Positions 10,520-21,000 of a stretch of DNA of 64,000 nucleotides are shown here, in pieces. Origin of the DNA: Undaria pinnatifida (lineage: Eukaryota; Sar; Phaeophyceae; Laminariales; Alariaceae). Under the pieces are notes generated by a model. The model did not search any database, had not been told where the DNA came from, and was given only the letters and a program-made list of their open reading frames with translations. The first letter of the stretch is position 1, and every line of letters begins with the position of its first letter. The stretch covers positions 10,024,179 to 10,088,178 of the forward strand of contig JABAKD010000018.1 in assembly GCA_012845835.1 (NCBI GenBank). The letters run 5' to 3'. The translations under genes and the position numbers were made by a program.

Positions 10520-10700
10520 ACTGGCACGAGAGCGGCCGAAGGCTTCGCTTTAGACCAGGTTTTGAGTTGCCTTCGCGATAACTTGAGCGGAGACCCACCT
10601 CTCGTCGCGCTGTTTCCTGCACGTGCATCAGGTTGCGTGGCTCCCGACCCTGCCGGGGTCGGCGTCGGTGGTGCTTGCTTCGTGTCGTGGTGGCCTACGC
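10520..10700 (-). repeat. Dispersed repeat G, copy 1
   Basis: Direct match to 11745-11932. Shared blocks are TTTAGACCAGGTTTTGAGT, GCCTTCG(C/A)GATAAC, CCTGCCGGGGTCG-like sequence and CTTCGTGTCGTG. On the minus strand both copies keep LSRR(Q/R)LKTWSK, a conserved peptide that may be a coding remnant. Confidence 0.65.
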
Positions 10701-10849
10701 AAGTATCACTTTTTTGCAAATTTGCAAAATTTCCGAAATGTCAAATGCGGAGCCGCACGTAGAAAACCTCTAAATTTTCCATTCGAACCCAAAGGCAGTT
10801 ACTACAGCAGTAGTAGCGTGGCAGTCAGACCATCGTCGGATTCACCAGT

Positions 10850-11480
10850 AGAGAGTTCGAGCCGAGCTATCTTTGATTATCGTTCGTTTTTTTTTGCTCC
10901 CGTTGTTTGTGTTCGAGTCTTAAGTTTTGTTGTTTTTTTTCCTTGCAATTTTCTGTCCCTGTTTTGGTTCATGAGTGGGTTGCTTTCCCCGTTTTTTGGT
11001 CTATTTATATTTGTACCGGGTACCGGCCCAAGGTGAACATATGTTTGACCCTCAATTGTATTCACCAGTCGCGGGTTCGAGCCTTGCCATATTATTGCTT
11101 TTCGTTTTTAAGACGTGTTGTTTTTCTCTCCTGTTTGTGTTCGAGAGTCTCGACGTTTTGTTTTTCCCCTTGCCATTATATATATATATTTTGTTTATGC
11201 TTGTGTTGCTTCTCCCTTTATCTGTTCTATATATGTACCGGGTACCGGCCTAAATTTAGGCGAAGATATACATCACCAGGTGTTATGTATGCATATATGT
11301 TACACTGAGTACTGCTTGCTGCTTGTCGTGCTGTGCTGGTGCTACCGCTGCTGCAGCATGCTGTTGTTATTGAATTTAAAAGCACATAAGAATTGTGCGT
11401 TGTGCGGCGTTGCTTGCTGCTAGCAGCTGTTGTTACACTGTGTTATGGTGTATGGTACGTACCGGGTACGGGCCCAAAGT
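10850..11480 (+). repeat. Diverged tandem units ending in GTACCGGGTACC
   Basis: T-rich stretches containing TGTTCGAG/GTTCGAGCC, each ending in the palindrome GTACCGGGTAC followed by CGGCC(C/T)AA, at about 11016, 11232 and 11459. A weaker unit with the same order lies at 12225-12380. Unit length is near 215-225 bases. CTG-rich blocks (11300-11420, 11540-11700) interrupt the series. Confidence 0.55.
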
Positions 11481-11744
11481 GATAGCATGTTATTATGATT
11501 TATGCGTATTACACTGAATCCTGTTTGCTGTCTGTCGTACAGATTCTGCTGCCGCTGCTGCAGCATGCTGTTTGTGGTTGAATTTACACGCACGTAAGAG
11601 TTGTACCGAGTTGCTGCTGCTGTTACTATATGTATGCATCCTGTACTTCTACGGCTTGTGCTTGTCGTTGGACGGCCGCTGCTGCTGCTTGCTGTTGTTG
11701 TAAATACATAAATAATAGATACATGTAACAATATGTAGACCCTG

Positions 11745-11932
11745 TCGTCGCAGCGATCGAGAGGCCCGATTTAGACCAGGTTTTGAGTCGCCTTCGAGAT
11801 AACACGAGCTGGGGTCCACTTCTCGGCACGCTGTTTTATGGGCGTGCCCCACCTTGCTCACCTCTCCCGGCTCTGCCGGGGGTGTTGCGTCGGCCGTTCT
11901 CGCTTCGTGTCGTGACAGGTCCTTTTGCAAAA
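11745..11932 (-). repeat. Dispersed repeat G, copy 2
   Basis: Second copy of the repeat at 10520-10700, about 70-75 percent identical by eye. It lies directly before a SINE-like element. Confidence 0.65.
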
Positions 11933-12031
11933 TCGTGTTTTGGCCAAAGGTCTGTTGCGTAATGCCAAGTGCGTGTTCGTACGTATAAGAATACAAAATG
12001 TTGTCCCAGTAGAAATCGTACAACAGCAGCT

Positions 12032-12180
12032 AGGGTGCGCCAGCTAGCGTTGGGCTGCGAAAGCAACTGAATTAAATCGATACACGACGCGTATGTATGA
12101 AAATACGTGGAAGTTTGGTGAGCTAAAGCTTTATTTTTCCCCATCCGCCGAAGGATGACAAAAAAAAACAAAAAAAAACA
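12032..12180 (+). mobile_element. SINE-like element K, copy 1
   Basis: Shares AGGGTGCGCCAGCTAGCG at its head and AGCTTTATTTTTCCCCATCCG near its tail with an inverted copy at 50302-50441, and the tail half with a copy at 37639-38001. It ends in an A-rich tail (12161-12179) right after the short ATCCGCCG..GGAT palindrome. The constant 3-prime end with an A tail, and the lack of coding capacity, fit a short interspersed element mobilised by a LINE. No clear tRNA-like promoter boxes are seen. Confidence 0.7.
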
Positions 12181-13570
12181 GCGTTGCAGTAGTAGCTTGA
12201 AGGTGATTGTTAACCGTTGCCCGCGAGTCGCGGTGAGTTCGCTCCTTTTTCAAGTTAGTTCTTTGCTTTCTTCCCTTTGGGTTCGAGCCTTGATGTGTAC
12301 ATTATCCGATCCCATTTTGCTTCTATTTTTTTTCCCTTAATATCTTTCTTCTTTACGTACCGGCTCAAGGCAAATTGAAAGTATTATGGTAGCATACAGC
12401 ATACATAAGAAATATAGTTATTGTAACAACGTGAGGTGTGAGTTCGACAAATTTAGAGGGTCGACAATCATCTTTGTGAATATTTTTGCAAGCTGCGTAA
12501 TTCACCTGTCGTCGCCCTTTTTTAGTGATTTTTTCATGAGCCAAAACCTGATTACTAGTAGTAATAATGGACATTACCATGCAATGAACCATGATGAAGA
12601 TTTCACGTCGTAGGTAACACGGAAATAAATGTTTATGTATTACATCGTTTTTCTCACAATTAAATCGAACGACAATAAAAAAGCAGTATCCTTTTTATTA
12701 TGTACCATGCCATCATACTCATTAATAGAGTGGATGCAGATTCAACTACTTGCTAGATTCAGCGCCACTTGGTTCTCGAACAACAGCACAAACCTACCGC
12801 ACATTGGCGTTCGGCAGCAAGGAAGCAACACACAACACAACAACCGCGCCGACACGACATGCGCTTCCAGGTCGCCGACAAAACACCACCCACGTACCGC
12901 ACGACACACCCACCCACCGACCAAGAAATGCACCAACCAACCAACCCACCCACCACGCTACAGCACTACAGTGCTCAGCAAACGTATGCGTTGTTTCGTA
13001 CTCGAACCTCGCCAGAGAGCAGGCCGGTTATACAGCGAAGATAACAAAATACTGCTGTTGTACCAAAGACAGTAACAGCGGCATCTCCCACAGGCACGAA
13101 AGTACTCACCCACGCACGAAACGACCGCCACCCACCCGCCGAACCAACCGCCGGTCAACGGACCAACCCATCCTAACACCAAACACTCCAACCAATATAT
13201 GTGCCACAGCAGTACAGCAGTACGTACCAGGTGGTACGTGCACCAACAAACAGAGGCAACTGGTCCGTACTTGATTTTTTTATCTTGAAAACAAAATCTT
13301 GGGTACGTTGTACCTCCAGCGGAGTACAATAACATGTTAACCACCCATTCTCACTTATCCACGGACCCACAACCTACCCACGAACCGGTACCGGTACCTA
13401 CTACTTACTGCTGCATGCTGAAGATACACGTACCTGCGATTCTAACGCCCACGACGAAAACAAGGCACCCTCGGTGAGGCTTTTCTACGGCGTATTGGTC
13501 CGTTTCAGTTAGTTCTTCGCCCACAGACCATTCTCTGGTTTGAAAAGTCAGCTAGTCCACAACTATTGCT
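12181..13570. other. Mixed low-complexity DNA, no gene recognised
   Basis: 12230-12380 resembles the 10850-11480 units. From 12780 to 13250 the plus strand is rich in CCAAC/CCCAC words with two loosely similar halves (12870-13020 and 13085-13230). The overlapping frames of 128-174 codons owe their length to this composition. Palindromic GGTACCGGTACC lies at about 13387. Confidence 0.45.
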
Positions 13571-13750
13571 ATGTACAAGGGCTGCGCATGGGTGCCGGCG
13601 AATGCCGGCACCCATGCTCGGGGCAGGGCAGGGCAGCACGTCGACTCGTTCGATTCAATATTCGATAGAGAGGAAAAATGCGTTACTACGCAACAAACAC
13701 ATAGTTTACGCGCGTAGAACGTAAAGTAATGCCAAGAGATTGACCTAGAC
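13571..13750 (+). repeat. Hairpin repeat H, copy 2
   Basis: Second copy of the 7407-7545 repeat. The stem is longer here: 14 bp perfect (13586-13599 with 13604-13617, loop GAAT). The downstream order GGGCAGGGCAGCACGTCGA, GTTCGATTC and TAATGCCAAGAG is kept. Confidence 0.75.
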
Positions 13751-14045
13751 TAACAGTGGACTACTTACTACTTCTGACGTTTCCTCCGTTTCTCCGTTTC
13801 TTGCGTGAATCCGATTCCAAGCTTCATCATATATATTTCGATCGGGTAAATCTGAGCCTACGCAGGCTGGCCCTCTGGTCTGGCCACGAAGAGACGTTTC
13901 GAGTTCGTTTATTGACGTTTCGACTCAACCAAGCATCCAGGGCCAGCAGAGGGATGGCCAAATGTTTGCTGCATGTTATCTACGTAGCAACCGACAGGCG
14001 CGCACTGAGCCAGCTTCTGCTACTACATGCATGATACCATTATAT

Positions 14046-14134
14046 AATACGCGCGATCGGAGTATCACACACAACTTGCAAAGATGAATTTCGACAAAAT
14101 ATTCGATCTCACAGCAGCTGGTCATGGAGTGTAG
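14046..14134 (+). CDS. LTA micro-ORF repeat, copy A (16 codons)
   Basis: The conserved leader (CGCGATCGGAGTATCACAC then CTTGCAAAG) precedes ATG at 14084. The frame reads MNFDKIFDLTAAGHGV and stops at 14132-14134. A 3-base insertion and drift after LTA remove the aromatic tail seen in other copies. Coding status is inferred only from conservation across the family; this copy is the most likely to be dead. Confidence 0.3.
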
Positions 14135-14229
14135 TTTTGTTCTTGTAATATCTAGATCCGACACTCGCAGACCGACTGTGTCTCTGTGTGTGTATAGTGA
14201 TTATCGTGGAGAGACTTGCTGACGGTATT

Positions 14230-14454
14230 CTAGCCGTGAAACACGGTGGTGTCGCTGTCTTCGTCATTCAATTCCTCGAATGCTGCTAATTGTTGCTGTG
14301 GACCACTCTCGTCAGGTCGATGGAACATTAGTAGCACGCGATAGCACTGAACAAAAAAATTGGTAGTTAAGAATTTCAGGCTCGCTTGAATTTTAGACAA
14401 AAGGAAACATAAAATTCCTGGTATAGCCTTTTTCTCTGATTGCTGGTCGCTCAT
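14230..14454 (-). CDS. Small ORF, one hydrophobic helix and acidic tail
   Basis: 74 codons from ATG at 14454. Residues 11-46 are hydrophobic and basic (GILCFLLSKIQASLKFL, then FFVQCYRVLLMF), enough for a membrane or amphipathic helix. The tail from residue 47 is polar and acidic (QQQLAAFEELNDEDSDTT). This composition is more protein-like than the surrounding frames. No family recognised and no splice partner seen. It abuts the inverted satellite units to its right. It may be a real short gene, a last exon or chance. Confidence 0.3.
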   Translation of the reverse strand: MSDQQSEKKAIPGILCFLLSKIQASLKFLTTNFFVQCYRVLLMFHRPDESGPQQQLAAFEELNDEDSDTTVFHG

Positions 14455-15050
14455 CGGCCAGAGATCGTACTCAAAGTAACCGTCATCCGGGGACGATAGG
14501 GTCCAAATCCAGAATCATAATCCATTAACATATACAACTTCGGGAACCCGGGAACGAACACGGATATATCATCAGGATTGATACCTCCCCGCACAGTGTG
14601 GAAATCCCCAATGCAACCGACCGGCCGATCTTTCATTGGCTGGGGTTCGCATATTATTGAGCCAGCTCCACCAGGAGACGGTAGGGTCCCATTCCCGGTC
14701 CAGGAGTTATTCCATATATCTAAAAATTAGACAAAAGGGGGAAGAAAACCGAGTTCTCTCGGGTCGACACCGCCCCCCACGGTGTGAAAACCCCAGTTCC
14801 ATTGGCTAGAATCGCTGATTGGTTCAAGCTCCACAGCGGCCCCCTACCCTAATAGGATGATGATAGAGGCTCACCAATCGATGGGGGGCAGTTCAGTCGC
14901 ACACGCGGGAGATAGGGCCCCATCCCCGGTTCAGAAATCCTCCGAATCTTTGCAGCTCGAACAACGCGGGAACTACAACGATGATCTACCGGGTCGATAT
15001 ACCTACCTAACCCCGACTCCACTTCTCGTGATTGGCTGGTAGGCTTTGAA
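14455..15050 (-). repeat. Satellite S, three inverted diverged units
   Basis: The complement of GATACCTCCCCGCACAGTG (14579) and CGACACCGCCCCCCACGGTG (14765) matches the core GTTTCCACACCGTGCGGGGCGGTATC of the array at 42715-44125. A third, weaker unit lies around 14900-15030 (ATTGGCTGG and ACCCCGACTCC blocks). Units are about 185-225 bases. The opposite orientation and distant site show that the satellite is dispersed, not only local. Confidence 0.65.
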
Positions 15051-16831
15051 CCAATAAGCTCACAATAGTTTCGACCGAGTCGGGTTTTCTTGCATACTTC
15101 TCGCATACGGCAAACATTCGCAATGTGAGCGCAGTTCAATGAGTCATTTGCACGATAAGTCGCACAAAAAAACGATTTTGAGCCTATATTAGGTTGGCGC
15201 GCCGAGCAAGCACGCTCAAAATGAGGATGAGAAACACTTGAACATCAACAAAAGCCACAAACGCAATATAAATGGACGAATTAGAGCCATTTGTTTGCAG
15301 GATTCAGGGCCCCCCGGTTATAAGAGCACACTTAATTTCAAACAAAAACGGGGTATTCAAAGAAAAGCGACTAATAATATGTGGAACTAAGACTGGCACG
15401 ACTCGAGCATAATAACCAACCGTGGAAAAAAGTTTGAAATTTGGCCAAAACAGTAATAGTGCGTATTTGACTCACTGGCATATTGGCCGAATAATAATTA
15501 AACACTTGCTGTGCCCGAACAATCACCTCCTTGTCGCTTATGCGGCAACGAAAAAAATCGCTGAAAATTCCGATTTCATTCGCTTATTGGGTCAGAAACC
15601 TAAGCTCGCTAACATTTTCGCGAGTTTCTTGCATACTACTCGCGCAGGGCAAAGAGTTGCCATGCGCCCGCAATTTGTACCAAACGCTCGACCTCGCTCT
15701 GAATCTATGCAGATGGTGCCCCGAGCGTCACGATAAAGCCATTCGGGATCATAGGAAGAGCGGTCAAATCGCCATGTCCCGGCATACTAACAGCAATATA
15801 TATATCCTACAACAGATAAGAGCTTCGGCTTGACGCAGGGTGATCTTGAATCGGAATATTACAATATAGTACCCCTTTTCTTTCTTCTCCGTCTTTTCTA
15901 TTACTTTATTTATTCCAGTTGACTTGCGTCTGACGTGCGTACGCGTAGTGATAGGTACCACGGTATAAGATCTCTTTTTTTTATGATACTGCTATATCGT
16001 CGATTGCTGTGGCGCACAGGAGATATTGTCAAGAAGATCCCCATTGCTCTGTATCATCGGTTAATTCCTGGTGAACACGAGATGGCATTTTCAAGAAGAT
16101 CCCTATATTTTATTATACTGTAATCAATTAATTGCTGGCGCACACGATGTATTGACCATCAACAACAACAGCAAGTAGCCAGCGCAATTCTTGCAACCAC
16201 ACAACAAAGCGTTCGAAACACTCCTACCTTGATAATCACACCTACCTTTAGAAGTGAATCAACGTTTCGTTTGTGGGGGGAAATATACATGGAATTAGTG
16301 TGGGATAATCATTATGCGGTCCTGAAAGATGGATGGTGGATCGTGGACCAATATATACGAACGACTCTTTGAAGCCGCGATGAAAAAGACTGACAAAACT
16401 TTATTTCTCATACCGCAATTTTTAAAAGCGACTTTTTTAAAAGCGACTCCGTTCGTTGTGTTTGTTTTCTATTTTTTTCATGGTCTGGCCTGTTTAGTTG
16501 TGTTCTCGTACCCAGTACGCTAGCATTTCACTTGCTTTATACCTTGATTAATTGCGATTGTTTGGTTTACTCTGTCTCACAGTCGGTGACCACATAATGA
16601 TAAGTTGTATCTCTCTAGGATGAAGAACCAGCACGGACGCTGGGTGTGATGATGTTGTTGGGTAGGGAACGGCCCCCCTTATCGAACGCTCGAAAAAAGG
16701 TATTTTAAACCTTGAAATCCGTTATCGAAAAAGTAACGACACAGCAGTCAGTTGTACGATGTGCACAATAGGCCAAACGCCTCGAGGTGTAACCATGAAA
16801 AAAGTGTGGTGGGGACGAAATAAGGAGCCAA
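15051..16831. other. Long gene-poor stretch
   Basis: No convincing coding region. A diverged pair about 70 bases long (around 15070-15140 and 15610-15685) shares TTTCTTGCATACT(T/A)CTCGC and a GGCAAA word. A three-unit tandem repeat lies at 15985-16185. Several AT-rich tracts. Confidence 0.45.
15985..16185 (+). repeat. Three-unit tandem repeat, about 68 bp
   Basis: Each unit carries a TCGATTGCTG/GGTTAATTCCTG/CAATTAATTGCTG word, then GGCGCACA or GTGAACACGA. Units one and two also share TCAAGAAGATCCC. Diverged and non-coding. Confidence 0.6.
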
Positions 16832-17157
16832 TTTGGAAATGATGCCAACTTGGAAAAAATTGATTTCCCATATGTTTTTTTCGTTCAAGCTCTGCATATG
16901 CCAAGATCCAAGAATAGCTCGGGCGTATACCGCCCAAAATACAAAAAATTGCGCACTTCTCGCTGGTCTCGCTCAGCCCACGTACCCGATCCCGGCCAGG
17001 TGCGGAACGAATACGGCAGGGCGAGGGGCGTTTGAGCCGCTCCGGGAAGACGACGCTAGAACGAAGATATTCGACCGAGGATTCCAGTTCCGAGAATCGC
17101 ATACTGAGGCCGAGACGGAAAAACACTCCTGACCGAATCCCCCCAAAAGAGAATGAT
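16832..17157 (+). repeat. Dispersed repeat M, copy 2
   Basis: Second copy of the 8886-9188 repeat. Its right end touches a TA microsatellite and the large repeat T, so the two families may have been inserted end to end. The minus-strand frame keeps VCDSRNWN and RPAVFVPH. Confidence 0.75.
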
Positions 17158-17189
17158 CATATATATATATATAATATATATATTTATAG

Positions 17190-17585
17190 TTTCCACGCAC
17201 AAATTGACCTGCCCCACCCGTCCCCTCCCCCCCCTCCCCCCCTCCCGCCCCCCCCCTTTGATCAAAATCAGGCCCCCACGTCCTTCAAAACTCCGCCCTC
17301 CCCTCACCGGGTATTCGACTTACAGGATTCACTTGATAAACTGATGCATTTCCTTCCACAGCTGTCAGATTTTGTCCCCCTCAGAAACGGGTTTTATAGT
17401 TTCCGCGCACAGACTGCCTAACATCATCCTGTTGACCCTGGTAGCTACACTGTAGTTGTAAGGGGAGTCGCCGACCTATATCCTTTATGAGCACACACAA
17501 CCCGTAATACGCGCGATCGGAGTATCACACACAGCTTGCAAAGATGAGTTTAGACAAAATCTTCGATCTCACAGCTGGGGTGTAT
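17190..17585 (+). repeat. Repeat T, copy 1 (carrier of LTA micro-ORF B)
   Basis: Matches 29935-30335 over about 400 bases at high identity. Order: TTTCCACGCACA, a C-rich tract, AAAACTCCGCCCTCC, ATTCGACTTACAGGATTCACTTG, GATGCATTTCCTTCCACAG, TTTGTCCCCCTCA, TCCTGTTGACCCTGGTAGC, and finally the LTA leader and start. Probably a non-autonomous mobile element of which the micro-ORF forms the right end. Confidence 0.75.
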
Positions 17586-17648
17586 TTTATTTTTTATAAT
17601 ATATTTATACGATGTTCACGCCGTGATCGTTTTTACCAGTCCAGATGA
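17544..17648 (+). CDS. LTA micro-ORF, copy B (34 codons)
   Basis: ATG at 17544 follows the conserved CTTGCAAAG leader. The product starts MSLDKIFDLTAGVYFIFYNI and continues with a basic tail to TGA at 17646. The first 13 residues are the family core and the next eight are aromatic and hydrophobic (YFIFYNIF), long enough to insert in a membrane surface but short for a full helix. No known domain. Whether it is expressed cannot be judged from sequence. Confidence 0.35.
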   Translation: MSLDKIFDLTAGVYFIFYNIFIRCSRRDRFYQSR

Positions 17649-17982
17649 AAAGGATGCTGCTTGATCGTCGGAAGTGTCTACAGTTGGTTACAACAACACA
17701 CCCCAACACGAAGCCCGTGCTTCCGTTGACCGGCAAACGGCCCAAACAGCAGCAGAGAGCGGGAAGGCACCACAGCAACAGCACGCCTTTCACACCTACC
17801 AGGTACCAGGGACCTCTTCTAATGGTGCTCCAACGAGTCTGTCTGAGACGAACGCGGCTTGTTTTTTATACAGTACCACCAAGAATGCAACAGTTTCCGT
17901 GGATACCATCTACGACTTTCGCTTGGCTCAGCCCAATAAGAAAAGGGGAAAAAAATAGGCGCGCGAATAAATATGTACAACC

Positions 17983-18182
17983 CGTAATACGCGCAATCGG
18001 AGTATCACACACAGCTTGCAAAGATGAGTTTCGACTAAATCTTCGATCTCACAGCTGGAGTGTATTTTTATTTTTGTAACATATGTCGCAGAGCCTTCCG
18101 TAGAGCAGCAGTATCTCTTCTATGGCTCTCCGCCAACCATTTCCCAATATGTCCTGCCCACACCACGCCTTTTAATTTATAG
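17983..18182 (+). pseudogene. LTA micro-ORF, copy C, stop at codon 5
   Basis: Leader and ATG (18024) are almost identical to copy B, but the Lys codon AAA is TAA, giving MSFD then a stop. Past the stop the frame stays open for 48 more codons (IFDLTAGVYFYFCNICRR and on) to TAG at 18180. This copy has the fullest aromatic tail (VYFYFCNI), so the stop is probably recent. Confidence 0.4.
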
Positions 18183-18914
18183 CTGCACTTCGTGAATCCT
18201 CTGTTACTAGCCCAATGAGAATGTTTTTTTTTGTTGATCGGGGTTAAGCTCGATGTTGTTCTCACAACCACTTTCCGGGTGAGGTATAGTATAGGGTGTA
18301 GTATAGGGTATAGAGTTCCTCACGCCGGGAGTTGCAGAACATTATGGTGCACCCTGATTGATCAATCAGGTACACGGGTGTTCGACGCATGGATGTCTCA
18401 TTCACGGAGACAGAAGTCACGATATCCGGAGTGCCATCGGGCGGGGAAGAAAGAAGTGGTCAAAAATATAAATTAATGCACTGGAGTCCCGGAGACCACT
18501 CTGAACATGCACTGAGCCCAAGGGGGCTCAACTCGACATATCGAAGATTGGGACCGCCAATCATATCAATAGTTGTACTCTACCATCTCCGGAGATTCTA
18601 TGCAGTCATACAGATCATACATCAGACTTGTGCACAGGCATAAACCAACACACCCCTATGCCAGTATACCGTAGCGTGCATAAGAAGACATCGTCGACCG
18701 TGCAGCTCTCGCGCACTCCCCCATGATATGCCTTCGCCGTTTAAGCAGACCCGAGGGAAACCAAGAAAGGGGGAAAAAAAACAGCGTCCAGCGAAACAAA
18801 GTTGGGGTCAGTCCAAACCAAGTTTTTTTTTGTCCACTTTTTTAGATGGCGGTTGTTTGCGGTTCTCAGAGCACGAATTTTATTATATCTTCGTCTTATT
18901 GTTTAGGGTGATGA
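18183..18914. other. Spacer, nothing recognised
   Basis: A short TATAGTATAGGGTGTAGTATAGGG repeat near 18284-18315 is the only structure. No plausible exon. Confidence 0.4.
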
Positions 18915-19165
18915 GGGGTGATGGCTCCTTACCACGGAAGGCGCGTACTTTCCTTCCCGTTTACGTATGCAGCGTGGCCACCGTATGCCCAAATGTTGCA
19001 GGGGCGGCGGGCACCGGGACACGCGTCTGATTGGGGCATGACCTCGTGCACGCCACCGTCTAGGACGGTACCTTGTTCTAGGACTAGGACGACGCCCAGC
19101 AACGTGGGGCTGTCGACTCCAAACTTCGTTGGTGGAGTCGAGGATAATGCACGTATTCACAGTTA
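18915..19165 (+). repeat. Dispersed repeat D, copy 2
   Basis: Second copy of the 5605-5826 repeat, ending in the same GAGGATAATGCA and GTATTCACAGT blocks. On the minus strand a frame runs TKFGVDSPTLLGVVLVLE and further before a stop, again hinting at a coding ancestor. Confidence 0.6.
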
Positions 19166-19266
19166 GTAAGTTTTGTGTACCGTGAATCCAAGGTTTTACT
19201 GCCCATGTGGATCCTAACAACGACGCGAACTCTCAGTACACACATGACGCTCGAATAATAGCAAAA

Positions 19267-20005
19267 ACATGTGACTTTGACGCACTAAGCCGTGATTGAA
19301 CAGTCAGTCAGACGCAGAAGCATTAAGGGCGGCAAAAACCATTGCGGCCTTTGACCGAGCATCTCGTTATACACCTCGTTTATTTCTTCTTGTGATCCGC
19401 CCACAGAACCAGTTAAGGAACCGCCAGACGGGAGAGGCCGCAGGGACGCGTCGGTCGCGGTCGTTCCTTCTGCGCCGCCCTCTCAGCTAGGCGCCGAGTG
19501 CTCATCGGTAAGACGTGTTGCGTGGCCGGACGCGGTTAATTGCATATTTTCGGGGCTGTTTACGGGTCAAGTCAAAGTTCTCTGGTTTGGTTGGGGTGTA
19601 ACACGACCCGCGATTGTTTTGGAATGTCGTGACCGGACCGGTCCCGACCCAAGCCGTGATACTTGGAGCATCTCCCGACCCGACCCGACCCGACCCGACC
19701 CGACCCGATCCGGCCCGATCCGACCCCTTTTGAATGGGTAAGCCTGTGTTTCCCCTGCCACGGTCCAAATCATGCGCGCAAGATGCTGGCCTTGTGTCGG
19801 GAATTCGCCGAAATTTTGATCATGACTGTACGCTACGTACCCTTTGCCATGGCCGTTTGTTTGCATCTTCGGTCTTCGGGGAGTTCTTTGTATTTTTTTA
19901 GCTCAGAGAATGTTCGATATACGTGCATACTACGGCCTGCCGACAGGCAGTCCTGTACATTACTTTCGAAGGCAACACGCGGCAAGAAATGGCTCATGTA
20001 GTAGC
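19267..20005 (+). repeat. Tandem duplication P, unit 1
   Basis: Followed directly by a diverged second unit at 20012-21000. Shared landmarks in order: CTTTGACGCACT, TTGACYGAGCA, CCCACA..ACC, a GCGCCGCCCTC/GCACCGCCCTC block, CGGTAAGACGT, TTTTCGG, CCACGGTCCAAAT, GCGCAAGATGC, TCGGGGAGTT and CGGCCTGCCGA. A CGACC microsatellite (19675-19723) interrupts unit 1. Confidence 0.7.
19675..19723 (+). repeat. (CGACC)n microsatellite
   Basis: Seven to nine units, degenerate at the right end (CGATC, CGGCC). Confidence 0.9.
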
Positions 20006-20011
20006 ACAATC

Positions 20012-21000
20012 ATGCTACTTTGACGCACTTTGCCTCGACTGAACAATATGACGCACTAGTATTCAGATTTGCAAAATGTGCCGCGACGTTTGACTGAGCA
20101 CGTTCTTCTGTCGTTTTATTTTCGTGCTGTGCTACCCACACAACCACAGATAGAACCATCAGATTCCAGCGACCGGAGGAGCGCGTAAGTCGGCCGCGAT
20201 CCCCCCTGCACCGCCCTCACAGCCTGGCGACAAGAAATCACCGGTAAGACGTCGTGCGCGGCACGAGTCATTTGATTGCGAATTTTCGGTGGCCGGTAGT
20301 CGGGTGATTAGCCTTTATTTCGCCCACTTCTGAGGTTGGTATTGTAAGTGCAACCGTGCCAGATATGATCCGCGTACACGTATTAATAGCATGCTTCCCT
20401 AGCTGATTATTTTCAGGGTACTGCACTCCTGATTGTTTGTTTTACTTGAGGCTGTGAACAATATCTCAACACGTTGTATATGTTTGGTGTGAATAAACGG
20501 TATTAGGGGCCAGGCATATATTTTTTTATGGAGAAGCGTGTTTCCCAAGCCACGGTCCAAATTTTGAGCGCAAGATGCCGGTCTTATTTCGGGAATGCGC
20601 CGTTTCTTCGTATTGTATGTTCGGGGAGTTGTGCGTTTTTTTACCAATAGTGTAGCGATACTAGTAAATAGCGATACTATTAATGACATAGAACATCAAT
20701 AGGGACCTGATGTATCGGCCCTGAATGACATAGATCATCAGTAGGGATCTGATCTGCCTGACCTGAATGACATAAATAATCAATAGGGATCTCCTCTGTC
20801 TGCCCAGAATGGCATAGATCAATAGGGATCTGATACTTGTATAGCTGTCCTGAACGACATGGACCGTTAGTGGAGATTTTATATATCTACTCTGAACGAC
20901 ACAGATCGTTTATGGTGATCTGATCTGTCAGGCGCGTATAAAGCTGTATGTACGCGAGTACACCGGCCTGCCGATAGAGAAAGACACTGGCACGCGACAG
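20012..21000 (+). repeat. Tandem duplication P, unit 2
   Basis: Same landmarks as unit 1 but split by the minisatellite at 20680-20935, after which CGGCCTGCCGA and the end block resume. The two units could be decayed long terminal repeats brought together, or a plain segmental duplication. Confidence 0.65.
20680..20935 (+). repeat. Minisatellite, about 50 bp unit
   Basis: Five to six units with the core GAATGACATAGATCATCAATAG, then GGATCTGATCTG and a CTGAC/CTGTC spacer. Units diverge steadily from left to right. Confidence 0.8.
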
